Below, piece after piece: positions 21,680 through 33,725 of a stretch of DNA of 64,000 nucleotides. The stretch comes from Pararge aegeria (lineage: Eukaryota > Arthropoda > Insecta > Lepidoptera > Nymphalidae): NCBI RefSeq assembly GCF_905163445.1, contig NC_053199.1:14402001-14466000 (forward strand), written 5' to 3'. The notes beneath the pieces were generated by a model, which saw nothing but the letters and a program-made list of their open reading frames with translations, ran no database searches and was not told the DNA's origin. The number at the start of each line of letters is the position of its first letter. Positions within the stretch are counted from its first letter, which is position 1. The position numbers and the translations under genes are program-made.

Positions 21680-24600
21680 ACTCTCTGTAACTGACAGCCA
21701 AAGTCCTCAATGTACGTTTTAGCCTACATACATAGATGGCAGATGTTTGGTGATTTTTTTGGAAAGAAGTACCTGTTGGAAGATTGCAACATTAAATATG
21801 GTAAAAAATGTGACAACATTGCTTTCTATGGCCCTCTCTCCTGTAGCAACAATGTAATACAACGGATGTTTGTGCTCTGGTTAAAATAGTGATTTTAATA
21901 ACCAAACCATAAACCTTAAACTCAATATTCAACAGTACCTACCTAATTTACAAAGCATCCCCCGCCAATCTTGGGTAACTGTATATTATATAATATCCGT
22001 ATCTCCCCTTGAATAAGTGTTTTTTAAAATACCGTTAAATACGGTCATTTTTTTATTTTTTTTAATAATTAGTATCGTAATAAATTAATTGTTATGAACC
22101 TTACTTCTAAGACATTAAAACCTACTGAGGGCTTATAATACAAATACCGCAACCTTTATATTTTATTTAAGCTACAAAATACCCACTGAGTGACTCAGTC
22201 AAAAGCTATTACTTGATATCGTGTACAAAAATCAATCTGTTTGATGAAATCTACACTGTGTTCCCATACACACTATGAGATCTCAAAGTAGGTGCTTGTA
22301 AATGCTGGTGTTAAAATGCAAACGGAATGTTTTATGCAGGCTACAGCATAAAATACGCCTAAAGCCTAAAAACGTATTTTAAAGTAAACGGCATGGATCT
22401 TTAGAATTTTCTAGGCTGTGTACCATAATTGCTGCAAAGCACTGTGTCCTCCTTTCAGACAAATGTGCCCATGTGTCTTTCGTTCATGTATGTGCCACAG
22501 TTTAGTAATCATACAGTACCAAAATAAAATATGTTATACTTAGGGAAAACTACGCCGGAAGCTTCCTATGTATGTATATCAAGTACATAGTATTGCAGAA
22601 GTCAGGGGCAACATTTCAATATTGAAAATACAAATGATGATGACTATTTGAGCCCAAATATATGTGATATAATTATTTGTGAAGGCATTGTATTTACCGA
22701 ATTTACAACGAATTTATATAATAACTTAAATAATGTTTCCGCTACAGTTTTTTATACGGTACAACTAAGTTCGGTAAGAGGAAACAAAAATGGTGCCAAT
22801 TCAGAACACAAAATCTAAACTACAAAAAGAATTAACAATACTGAATATGCTATCCTTTAATGCAGATAACATTGCAAAATGAACAGCGTTGCTTTTCCAT
22901 CACATTAGTACTGCGTTGGTAAACTACGATTGTGTGGCAAACCTACATATAGGATTGCTTGATTTTCGAGTATGCGTGCTACGGAAGTATGTGAGTGCTA
23001 CGTACTCGTAGTTAGTAAACCTATCTAGATTGCTTTTAATATTATAACACTTACGTGCAAACTCATTAATCGATTGATAAGTAGTGAAAATCTTCAGATC
23101 AAGTAACATTAATTTTTTAATCAGAACATTTTGTTTTAGATTGATAATAAACTTCGAGCCTTCGTGTAACAGATTTCCATGTTAAATAAGATACAATATA
23201 GAACTAAGATATGAAAAGTTTTGATAAATTAACTATATAAATGGATAAAAATCTAAAAATGATGTAAGTATATTAGTCCGCAATGTATGGCTATTTGCGA
23301 ACTGTATGCTCTCTAAACTATAACCTGTACTCTATACAGAGATTAAAGAGGAAAACGCGAGAAAAGGAATTTTAGTGGAATGCCTCAGAGTTTGTATGGC
23401 ACGTAGAGATTAACAAACGACGTAGTTTGTCTCGTAAATAGTTTATAGCTCGTATAAGCATAAAATTGAACTGAGTTTAAAACGGAGGATTATGCTTTAT
23501 TTATTGATATTCTAGGTACTTTGTATCTCAATTTTAACTCTCCCTTAAGATAGATATTATGAACACTACACCTATTTCTTCCGTTCTTCGTGATTATTTT
23601 TGTTGTGTTTACATGTCATTTTTTTTTTGTATCGATGTACATGTGCCGATTGACGCACACTAACTTGACAGTTTTTTCTTATTAAAGTTAGTAAAAAACA
23701 TTAAAAAGCTGAATATGACATGGTCTTTACTTTTTGTCACCAAAGGTTTATTTAGCGATAAAGCCGCCTTACAGCGCTTAAAAAACGTTAAGGTAGGTAA
23801 AAATATCAATGAAATACAACCCACCAAGTGGTTCCAAATACAAATACCGATGAGATCTGGTCTTGTTAGTTTGGCTTTAGCTTAAAACCGGTGGTTAGAA
23901 ACTCCTGTGTACAGGGAGTGTATTTAACGTAGTTAAACGGGTCTTCAGAAATCAATCCCTAAGGGGGTGAAATGTGAATGAAACAATGGTGAAAGCTTGT
24001 ACGAGTATATATAATAACTCCTAAATGTATGAAAGTTGTTTCATATAATAAGATTCCTTTGAAACATAAATGCGATTTGAATAAAGTGTGGCGACGAAAG
24101 TCTTCATTTAGACTCAAAAAAAAGGTTTTCTGTATGCCGGCGCAAATATAAAATACCTATTTCACGATCAAACATTAAGTTTTTAGTATGACGTAAAGGT
24201 TTTATGAGAAAGAAGTTCATAGGAGGTTTTTATGCTGTATAAAGCTGAATTAGTCATTCATACATTTATATTTAGAAGTTAGTATAGCATTTACTTTTTA
24301 TTTTGCAAGGTCTTTTATAATATTCTATGAACTAGATTCGACACGATTTTAATGAAATTTTCAATGCTCATAAATATATTTCGTAGAATTCTGACGACGG
24401 GGCCGGCGGCTTCTGCGAGAAAAATCATGGTATTTGAAACATACTCATTAATGGATACAAGTTAAACTTATCCATTGTTTAACTTAAACATTTCTATGTT
24501 GTCCGCGACTTAGTCTGCGAGGTTTGTTTTTAATTTTTCGTTTATTTTCCTGGCCTAGGTTTAGGAGAGAAGGCCTCTATTTCTAAGCAAAATATTGTCA

Positions 24601-26075
24601 AGTAGGTATACTAGTATAGTTATATTAATAAGCGGTAGCATTTTTTTCTTTCTTTTAATATGTATGAATTAATTTTTGAGCATAAAAAGTATCCCCCACA
24701 ATTTGAAAACTTTTTCCCCCGATTTAAGGTAGACACGTTAATTTCAAGGGATAAATTTAACGTGTCCAAAGCACGTGAATAAAAGACGTTTCCTCCCGTT
24801 TATTATTACACAATATTATTAGGATATTATTTCCACTCAATCCTGCCAATGCTCGGAGAGTTGATAAAGCTGTAGGAGATGATAAATTTTCATCCTTTCC
24901 CCGAGGAGAAAAATGTCTGCACCTGTGCTAGCAGTGCAGGATTTGAAATTTCGGTCATTATCAGTGTGTGTCAAATCAGTAAAATCTCTATCAGTCAAAC
25001 TTACTTTCACACAAAACAAAATAGGTCACGTTCCTCTACAATTTGGCATATATTACAAACATTATGTAATTTATTCCGATAAAACCGTGTTCAGTTAATA
25101 GTTATCTCGATAAAAGCAACCATAGTAATAAGAACTCATTTGACAAATCAGAAAAGCTTATGAAAGCTAATTTGAATGAAACATTATTTTCCTTTCATTT
25201 ATAAATTTTCCATATTATCTTGCTATGTACCTAATGTAATTAGATTGAGGAAAATTCGTTCACAAGAAAAAATTCTAAGTATCTTTTTCAATAACACATT
25301 ATTAGATTAACTTCCTCAAGGATTCCTTTTTAATTTAATGTTAATATAATGGAAAAAAATACCTACATATATTTTCTAAAAATAATCTCAAGTATAACTT
25401 CTGAATTAAATGTCCAATTGGAATGAATTAAAAAGTATTTTACTGCTAAATAAATACTCTTCATGATAAACTATTTATTTGACTAAGAATAAATACTGCT
25501 TATATTACCTACTTAATAAAAATTTAGAACAACAAGCTGTTATTGGGAAATATACATAATTTCTATGAATCACTTATAGTTTCTCAGGGCACGCCGAGTA
25601 ATGGGAAAAACCAATTTTATATGTAAGATGTTGCTACGTTGGGTTACATTTTTGCAATTTCCAAGGATCTCCCATTTTTTTTAAATATATTTTAGCCTAG
25701 TTTTTAGCTTATGATATTTTAGTTTTTTTTAGAAAATCTGGAATAGAATGGAAAAGCGATCGTCTTTTTAAAAGGGACACTTAACACAAAGTGCGCCTTG
25801 TTTTTTTATAGGTACAATTTAGTTTTGCAATCGTTTTCTGGTTGGCAATTACAAATATACATTTTTGTGATATGAATGTTCCTACTTGAAACGTAATCAT
25901 CAAAAAGCCACATTTGTGAAAGTACAGTAATACGCCAATTACGAATTGCAACAGATAAATTAGTACCATTCATAGTCTGTTTTCTTTTTGTAGATCTTTA
26001 TTTGCAACATGTGTTTGATGGACTTAATTAAATGGTTAATATCACCAAAAGAAAAATTAATCGGAACTTACTTTA
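21680..26075. other. AT-rich, largely featureless stretch
   Basis: No gene, SINE or LINE tail recognised, apart from a weak H1-like motif near 24500-24600 (CCGCGACTTAGTCTGCG). Open frames at 22924, 24837, 24913 and 25781 are short and low-complexity. Confidence 0.45.
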
Positions 26076-26077
26076 AA

Positions 26078-26112
26078 ATAAATAAATATATTACGACAAT
26101 ACACACACACGT
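26078..26112 (-). mobile_element. S1 SINE 3' stub
   Basis: AAATAAATAAATATATTACG and ACAATACACACA are the complement of the S1 terminus only. Confidence 0.5.
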
Positions 26113-26169
26113 TATTGCATAATAACTGCTATATAATATATAAAATGATAAATATAAACAAAACAGATA

Positions 26170-26310
26170 TCTAAATAGGTACCTTGGCCAACGAATTAGT
26201 TTGGCCATCCAAAGGGGCAATGCTGCCAGCATCTTAGCAACTGCGCCTCGCTGCGGTGGTTTCGAGGACGTTTTAGATTTTATTTAGTTTTAAATAGTTT
26301 TTTTTTTTAA
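26170..26310 (+). pseudogene. Transposon ORF relic with YLGQRISLAIQRGNAASI
   Basis: Second copy of the peptide at 14290-14440; here the frame continues a few residues further before decaying. Probably a retrotransposon ORF end. Confidence 0.4.
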
Positions 26311-26319
26311 TAGGTATGC

Positions 26320-27440
26320 AAAATACATACAAACAAGCAACAGCACGCAAAAAATAAATAAGTTAAAAATTCATAGCGATAGATAATATTTCCTTTACAG
26401 GATTTCGACGCTGAATATTGTTTTGTTTTTTCTTGATCGATTTGATATAATACCCATTCAATCTTGCCTTGAAGATACTCAAGATGTAAGTGGCAGGAAA
26501 CACTCCTGGCAAGAAAAATTAGCTCTGCAGCCTAATTTCTTATATTTATTGCAAGATACCTAATTTTCGCATTCTTTAATATGCCTCGAGTTGTTATTAT
26601 ATTTCTTTGAGTAAAAATATTATTATTTAGGAATAGGATATAAGTAAAGCTCTATTATATTTAGCACGTTAGATGTTTATTAAATAACTGCTAGTTCGCC
26701 AACAAACTGAAATTTCAGTGGCGTTGGCGAGAAATATTTTTATGTAAATTTTGTGCATCTTTTTTGATAAAAATAAATTAAAAATAAAAGCCAAAATTTA
26801 CCGCCTAAGAGTAATTTGTAAACTTTGCCGACTTTAGAGGAATTTGTTTGATTTTATTTAGTTTTTGGCATAACGAACCCTGGCGAACGAACGAACCCGG
26901 ACAAACCTTATCTTCTTTAATTGGATAGAAGGATGAAGACATCTGGAAATTGTCTTGATTTAAGCATTTTATAACATGCAAGGCTTATAGATTCAATACA
27001 GTTGTCACTATTTGATAAATATCAAAATTAGATTACTTTCTAGACAAGGGTGTCGGGTACCGTCACAGTTTTGGTTTTATTCTATCGAATTTATGAACAC
27101 CATTAAAAGTGCAATACGTGGAAAGAAGTGTATGGAAACGATATATGAGACCTGGATATGGGGATAGTTGATCCCTCGCTTTTTAGCTGCCAATCGTCGA
27201 TATCGTTGTACGTAATTATGAATATATCTGTTTATTTATTTGTATGAGTTTCAAAATATAGTATACTTTCTTCCTTCATAAACGAACTTTGTCTCGCTGC
27301 CCTCTAACAATTATTCTTCTACTTGACAATACGTCATATGGGGTCGGCACAATACGTCTTCTTCATTTGAAAGCAGACACTTTTTGATATGGTTTAGGCA
27401 TATTTTTACGACAGAACGACTTCTTAACGTAAAAATAATT
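26320..27440. other. AT-rich sequence, nothing recognised
   Basis: No feature supported by eye on either strand. Confidence 0.4.
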
Positions 27441-27447
27441 GTCAGGT

Positions 27448-27745
27448 GTCAACCAATTACTGGCCCACTAAGGGCCAGTCACCACCACCACGAGTCTCCT
27501 TCAAGAATAACTAGGGTTTAGGCTCTAGTAGGTGCGTTTTGGTTGATTTTACACGCCTTCAAGACCGTTATGGAGAATTCTTACGCATGCAGGTTACACG
27601 ATGTTTTCGTTCACCGTTAGAGCAAGTGATATTTTGTTTGCATAAATTAAAACGCACATAACTCAGAAATCTTAGAGATTTGTCCCGGATATCAAACCCG
27701 GTCCCCCCGACAGGGGCCGAAGCTCTAGCACGTAGGCAATCACCG
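27448..27745 (-). mobile_element. S3 SINE, diverged
   Basis: ACTGGCCCACTAAGGGCCAG, GCATGCAGGTTACACG, GATGTTTTCGTTCACCG, AGCAAGTGATATTTTG and the head complement ATATCAAACCCGGTCCCCCC. Contains extra CCACCACCACGA. Confidence 0.7.
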
Positions 27746-27749
27746 TAGG

Positions 27750-29070
27750 TGCAATTATCATGTTATAATGACCAGGCGCGAAGACTTTTGGGTTTCACAC
27801 GCCAATTCGACTCAAATGAAAGCATATAAATTTGAGCTTTATATAAAATACCATAAAGTGTTATTTAAAGTGTATGACGCTTTGTTAGATCAATGTGTGA
27901 AGACTATTAAGGTACTCTAATGAGACTTGTAATGGATAAAGGTTGTTGTATATTCAAGGAAAACAACAAATATTTAATGAAAGGACAAACGGATCTTCGA
28001 TCGACTATTTGTCTGTCGTGCGGATTCGTAACAGAATGAAATGGGCTTGTCGGAAATTTGTAAACAAGTATAGACATAAACAAACAAAGTTTAATAATAT
28101 TAATAATCATTTATTTCAGACGTTTCCATCCATGGATTGTTGATATATTACTAACAATGTTTCCTTAACCACTATGTCAATATTGATTTGTTTAAATAAT
28201 TATAAAATGTTTACTTTTGAAATTTTAATGTAATTTAACAGCTTAAAGTAACGAATATAGTATAAAAAATGATCGTAGTCCATTAAGTGAAACCAGAGCA
28301 GACAGGAAAGATTTTGTCTTAATTTTTTTTTATTAAGTATATGAAAATCATGCGAATTTTTGTTTCAATAATAATGGCACACATATTGCACAGTGCTTTA
28401 CATAAAGTAAAGTATTTTTACCTACTTTCATCCAATTCCACTGATATACTCATCTGGTTTTGGGAAACTGATAAACCATTCGCTTCTCACTTCAGTTGGA
28501 AATGAGGTTCAGGTGAGACTGATGAACGGTAGCTAGTTCTGAGCTCCTAGTTACTCACTAATACATTTTTAGTATGACCTTATTGGATTTAGTAGCATTG
28601 AATGAATGATATCATTCTAAAACTTCTCCTGAAGAAAAACACACGACATATATTACATGTTAGCCACTGTTATTGAATATAAAAACTATATGAATTATAT
28701 AAAAAAATTAAACAAGCTTTAGGTTTAAGTTATTTTCAAAAGATCAGTCTCCTTTAATAATTTCTCATAGTGTTATTTTAAAATTCAAATAATACTTTAC
28801 AACTAAACTACTCCAATTAACAACTGCACTGTTTTTGTAAAGGTAATGTATTAAATAACACATTATGACACAGAATGACGGGGAAAAAATATGACGGATG
28901 TGCGCTTGCAATATTTTTATTGTTATTTATTATTATTATTATTTTATTGTAATTTAAATTTATTTATTTGTATTTTTATAACTGGGGTTTTTTTAACCTT
29001 TTAATAACGATTATTATTATTTGGCTTTGTAGGTTGGATTGAAAATATATTTTCTATTCATTAGTGAGAT
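27750..29070. other. AT-rich sequence with one LINE-tail-like spot
   Basis: Nothing gene-like. 28095-28140 (TAATAATCATTTATTTCAGA) resembles the LINE-tail start at 18145. Confidence 0.4.
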
Positions 29071-29074
29071 GACC

Positions 29075-29435
29075 CTAGTATATATTATTTGCATTTAAAA
29101 ATTTAGCTATTGGACTGATCAATAGGGATGACTACAGAATTATAAACATATAACTATCTAACCTTACCGAATCTATTATCAACTTGTAACCTAGCATAAT
29201 CTACCATCATATTGTTGTCGTATCCCTTTTGACATATTGATATGACATCACCTGCTGCAATTCCACACAGCTCATTCTTATCTCATTTTATATATTATTA
29301 TTTGTACAATTAAAAATTTAGCTATTTGATGGATAAATAAGGATGACGACCTAATTTAGAACATCTTACGATCTTACCTAATCTTAGCTATCATATTGCT
29401 TTCGTATCCCTTTTGACATGTTGATATGACGTAAG
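29075..29435 (+). repeat. Diverged tandem duplication, about 200-bp period
   Basis: Units 29075-29255 and 29288-29432 share AAAAATTTAGCTATTGGA/AAAAATTTAGCTATTTGA, TCGTATCCCTTTTGACAT and TTGATATGAC in order. AT-rich, no coding sign. Confidence 0.6.
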
Positions 29436-29439
29436 CTAG

Positions 29440-30440
29440 TGTAAATAAATCTAAATTTTATCCAAATCCTGAGGTAGTAGAAAAAATTTAGTATCTGCTA
29501 TTATTTCTGCACTGCAGATAAACCGGATAGCACTAATTATATTCAATCTCCTACATAAAGATTGCATTAGATTTTTTAGTCACTCCGGGCGTTAGACTCT
29601 AACAAAACTCAGGAATAATTAAATTAGTTCTTTATCATCTTACTTATCTTTAACACCTCTATTCCGTCCATTTGTACTCTACCACTGATTTAGAATCCAG
29701 ATTGAACCAATACTCAGCGATTATGTTATGCTAAGTAAGTATTGTGAAGTAATAGTAGTTTCTATTCTCGAGTCAAGAAATTTCTCAAACCAAATTAATT
29801 ATCAAAGTATTTTCTGAACCGTTTAATTACAATATCGAAGTTTTGCAATTAACTAAATACCGCCAAAGTTATAGCGATATAACAGAGTTTTTAGCCTAAG
29901 TTTTTATGGCTAAGGAGCTGAAGATTTTTGTTGGCTTACGTTAAACTTATAAGTCATATTTATCATACAAAATACACGTGTTTTTTATTTGTTTTTTTCG
30001 TATGACGTGATGTTAGTTATGTGACAGTTTTTAATAAATAATACTGACTTTAATAGAAAATGTAAGTTTTAACAATTTTGTGATCAAAATGAATGAGTAA
30101 CTATCGTATCTTTTATAATAAAGATTTCAATTAACTGAAGTACATAACGACCTTTATAAAATACGACTTTAGTTCTTTTTATAAGGCATATAATTTGGAT
30201 AAGTTAAGACAACCCTACTAACAGTATGGGTCTATAATTTATGTTTATCCGTAATACAAATATGAGATTACTTACTCCTTTTATGACCCTAGTTTATTTA
30301 GTATATCAATCTGTCAAACGTTAACTATTTCTTATTACCATAGATATAGGGAAGACACGACACTTCTGAAATTAATACATACAAAAAAAAAATATATCAG
30401 TTTATGTACCTACCTTATTGTTAGTGTTTATGTTGATAGG
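29440..30440. other. AT-rich sequence left of the CpG island
   Basis: No exon, SINE or hairpin identified. If the candidate - strand exon is real, this is the start of its first intron. Confidence 0.4.
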
Positions 30441-30461
30441 TTAATATAAAATAGTACTCAC

Positions 30462-30720
30462 AATGTAGCGCAAGGGGGGCACATAGCCGAGAGCGCACGA
30501 GTGTTCGCCCGCCGCTCGGCCGCGCCGCCGCGCTACCGCATGGCGCCAAGCCGCCAGGTCGCGCGCCGACTCCCCACGCGTCCAGCCCTCGCGCGCGAGC
30601 TCCTCGCGCGAGCTCCCCGCGCCCGCCGCGCGCCCACCGCACGAGCTCTCGTGCCGCGTCGCCGCCCCGAGCAGTCCACGTATCGCCACCAACAGTCCGA
30701 CTGCCGACAAGTGCACGGGT
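30462..30720 (-). ncRNA. Candidate untranslated first exon on - strand
   Basis: On the - strand the GC-rich block runs into GCTACATT/GTGAGTACT, a strong match to the intron side of a splice donor, exactly where composition drops from GC-rich to AT-rich. The start is a guess: an initiator-like CGGCAGTCGGACT lies near 30700. The exon would be a 5' untranslated or long non-coding RNA exon whose next exon lies to the left, possibly outside the window. No long AUG frame is convincing. Confidence 0.35.
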
Positions 30721-31345
30721 CACAAACAATGCAAGAGCGCCGCCGGAGCGCGCCGAACCTTCTAAGAGGAACGCGCGCCGGACCTTAATTATGTATGAAA
30801 ACTTTCTCGGTACGCGTTCTCACATTGTCGCATTGCAGGAGAAGTAACGTCGCGAACGCTGCGTTCATGGCAACGCTACGTCTCGTCGCGGACATCAACA
30901 TTCTACATTCGGGATCTCATGGCGTACTCGTGCTATCGATTCAGATACTCACATTAGCATGCCAGCGTCGGCCTCTCGGTTATCAACTAGCGCTAACGTA
31001 AACAATGGGCACAATCATTTTGGCGAGGTGTCACATGGGTCGCGGTCGAGGGAGCTCGGGCCGGCCCGGCTGCAGCGTCGGCCGGGCCGCGGGCTGCCAC
31101 CGCCGAGTGCGGCGTCGCTTGCTAAATGAGCGGGCTGCGGGCGAGCGTCGGAGGCGACACGCGCGTTCGGCACTGCAGGCCGCCACTGAGGAGGGGCGGC
31201 CCGGGCGCGCGCGCCCGCCCCGCACCCCCGCCCGCCCTGCCGCCATGTGTCCGAACAAGAGCGAGCAAAGGGTTGTCGGCGAAGGGAAATTGCTGCTTTC
31301 GTCTTTTTGCGCGACGAAATTTCCCCGCGTTTTCCTTTGAACCGA
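30465..31345. promoter_or_regulatory. GC/CpG-rich island, likely promoter region
   Basis: Two very GC- and CpG-dense blocks, about 30465-30790 and 31020-31340, are joined by a moderately GC-rich spacer. The flanks on both sides are AT-rich for kilobases. Overlapping open frames on both strands encode only Arg/Ala/Gly/Pro-rich strings, as expected from base composition, so I do not call a protein. In insects such islands usually mark promoters and 5' untranslated exons of developmental or regulatory genes; that is inference. It does not resemble the surrounding repeat families. Confidence 0.6.
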
Positions 31346-31499
31346 GCTCTTTGACCACCTTTATTTCAAAGCTATTTGAATACTTAATTGAATACAACAC
31401 AATATCACCTTTGTAGATTAAAATTTCCCGACATTCTTCTACTTATTAGAATATTAACAATTTTATATTTTAATACTTGTTTCACGGTTATGTAATAGA

Positions 31500-31660
31500 G
31501 GCATGGAAAAGCTAGGGCGGGCGTTGGAAAAGCGGGAAACACAGCCCTTAAATTTACAGTGGTAACTTCCGAGCTTAGCCGAAACTTGCCGAGAGGTGGC
31601 GAGAGTTGCGTCGCCGAGCTTGGCCGAACGCGCACGACCGGCGCCGCCCAGTCGATAAGG
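31500..31660. promoter_or_regulatory. GC-rich flank of the island with a 15-bp direct repeat
   Basis: CCGAGCTTAGCCGAA at 31569-31583 recurs with one change at 31614-31628. The repeats are 45 bases apart in a locally CpG-rich stretch right of the main island. Could be part of the same promoter; no factor is assigned. Confidence 0.3.
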
Positions 31661-32370
31661 CCGTCTCCACTGGCTGAACAAAGACACTAACCTATAATAA
31701 TTACATTTAATTGTGGAAAACTCTACTATTTTGTTCATTAATCATGTTACTGACATAAAGAAACATATTATAAGACGTATTTCGTGTCTTTAATAGTTAT
31801 ATTTGTATATTTTCGTCGGGTTCGGCTACGTAGAGTCATGCATAGAGCACGTGTTTGAATAACTCGTAATTGTACGCTACATTCAACAGCTCGCGTAAAC
31901 TGAATTTCGCTGAAAAGTAAAATCGCCGCATTATCTAAATGCGACACTATTAAAATTGGTCGATTTTATGAGTAACCATTTATATGCAATGATATTTAAT
32001 TAACGTAGGATAAGATTCACTGGTTTATTTATTATAATTTATTATTATACACCACACTTAATACATTTTCTTAAATATGAATTAAATGTGGAATGTTTTT
32101 GTTTCTTTTTATGATTTAATACATTAATTTTGTTGATGAACATTGAACTTAATGTATTTTTGTCTAAGATATAACGTTGTCTTAGTTTTCATAATAAAAT
32201 AATAGTTCAAAAGTGTCAAGTTTATGTTCTAAGAATATTATGTTCTGGACATTATATTAAGACTGCGCTACAGTATTTTGACCGAAATAAAAGAAATAAA
32301 GTAACGGAAAATTATAATTTACCAATTTTACTTTTTTATGTTAAAATGTAAAATGTAAATTATTGATGTT
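31660..32370. other. AT-rich sequence right of the CpG island
   Basis: No gene seen. Would be upstream of a - strand transcript starting in the island. Confidence 0.4.
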
Positions 32371-32372
32371 GG

Positions 32373-32515
32373 AGAAGAGCAACTGCTGAGTTTCTTGCCG
32401 GCTTCTTCTCGGTAGAATCTGCCTTCCGAACCGGTGGTAGAGTCACTACAAAAAGACTGACTTGATTAGGCCTGCTTGAAATAAATGAATTTAGATTTTT
32501 TTGAATTTTACAAAA
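32373..32515 (+). mobile_element. T1 LINE 3'-tail
   Basis: GAGAAGAGCAACTGCTGAGT, TTCTTGCCGGCTTCTTCTCG, GGTAGAATCTGCCTTCCGAA and GGTGGTAGAGTCACTACAAA, ending TGAAATAAATGAATTTAG. Other copies at 38760, 55928 and 57700. Confidence 0.75.
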
Positions 32516-32611
32516 ATAAAAATAAGATTGGAAATGTTCTCAATTTGCCCGGCTTTTTTTAATTCAAAAAAAAATCTAAAGGACATAAAAAGATATGAAT
32601 ATTAAACACAA

Positions 32612-32922
32612 GCTGCGATAGCGCAGTGGGAAGGAGCTCGACTTCACTTTCGTTAGGACAGAGTTCGAATCTCAGCACCTCTAACTCTTCGAAATTAAAT
32701 GCTTTTAAGTAATTAAAAATATATCTTGCTTCTACGGTGAAGGAAAACTTCTTGAGGAAACCTGCATTGCTGAGAGTTTTACATAATGTTCTCAAAGGTA
32801 TGTGTCCATCTATCCACATTGGGCCAGCGTGGTGGATTACGGCCTTAGCACCTTCTCATTGTGGGCGTGCTCTCACCCGTGCCGTGTAGTGGGCGAGTAA
32901 TGGGTCGATATGACGGGTTCGC
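32612..32922 (+). mobile_element. S3 SINE, full length
   Basis: Head GCGATAGCGCAGTGGGAAGG and GAGTTCGAATCTCAGCACC, body CTACGGTGAAGGAAAACTTC, GAGGAAACCTGCATTGC, GGGCCAGCGTGGTGGATTAC, and 3' end GTAGTGGGCGAGTAATGGG. Confidence 0.85.
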
Positions 32923-32971
32923 TTTTTTTTTTGCACTGTTTAAAAAAAAAGCACTTTCATTTACCAATTTA

Positions 32972-33044
32972 TGTCATAAAAGTTTATAAATACTGGGGTT
33001 AGATGCAATCAAACCAACCCCAGTATTTATAAACTTTTATGACA
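32972..33044. repeat. Perfect 29-bp inverted repeat
   Basis: Arms 32972-33000 (TGTCATAAAAGTTTATAAAT...) and 33016-33044 are exact complements around a 15-nt loop. Either a MITE or a hairpin-forming element; sequence identity implies recent origin. Confidence 0.9.
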
Positions 33045-33154
33045 AAAATTGCTCCTTTTTAACCTCACGACTCCTTTAATTACATATTATATTATTTAAC
33101 AATAACGGTAATTTTTAAAGTCCTGAATTATTATATCGGCGACATTTTGTTTAT

Positions 33155-33420
33155 TTTTTGTATTCCACTACATGTAAGTCATTGACTGTAATCTCACCTG
33201 CTAGTAAGTGGTGACGCAGTCTGAAATAGTAGCGGGATAGCCGTAAAGGGTATTGCAGTTATAGTAAGCCTAGTCAGTTTTTACGTGACATCGTACCCGA
33301 ACGGTAAAGAACCAGACCAAGAGAAAATTCGATATTATAAATTCCCAAATCGCCCCAGCCAGGAATCGAACCCGGTACCACCCATATAACTGCACTCACC
33401 GCTGCACCAGGGAGGTCGTC
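33155..33420 (-). mobile_element. S2 SINE with internal deletion
   Basis: Complement shows ATTCCACTACATGTAAGTCA, ACTGTAATCTCACCTGCTAG, TTACGTGACATCGTACCCG, AATTCCCAAATCGCCCCAGC and the head CGCTGCACCAGGGAGGTCGT. The GTGGCTAGTTACC core is missing. Confidence 0.75.
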
Positions 33421-33454
33421 AAAATTGTATTTACTTTTACGACGCCGATTACTT

Positions 33455-33640
33455 AACTATAATAATAATAATAATACATTTTTTTATTTGCTTAAAAGTA
33501 CAATGTTTTATCTAAAATCACCCTGGACCACCAAACTAGGATATCCCGTGTCTTGGGGGTATCCTAGATTAGAGAAAAAACAAAACAGAGAGAATACATG
33601 TTAAGAAGTTTACATTATCAATATACAATTTATTACGTGT
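33455..33640 (-). mobile_element. LINE 3'-tail beginning at (AAT)n
   Basis: AATAATAATAATAATACATT, ATCACCCTGGACCACCAAAC and GGATATCCCGTGTCTTGG are a recognisable retrotransposon end on the - strand. Confidence 0.5.
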
Positions 33641-33644
33641 TTGA

Positions 33645-33725
33645 GTGTGTGTGTGTGTATGTCTGTGTGCAAGCATGCGTGTGTGTGTGTGTTTGTGTGT
33701 GTATGTGCGTGCATGTGTATGGGTG
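33645..33725. repeat. (GT)n microsatellite
   Basis: About 80 bases of interrupted GT repeats with ATG and GCAT variants. Confidence 0.85.

Noticed and set aside
30421..31416. Several 68-111-codon open frames on both strands in the CpG island
   Set aside because: Overlapping frames rich in Arg, Ala, Gly and Pro on both strands are what GC-rich DNA gives by chance. No domain or signal peptide, and no consistent start context.
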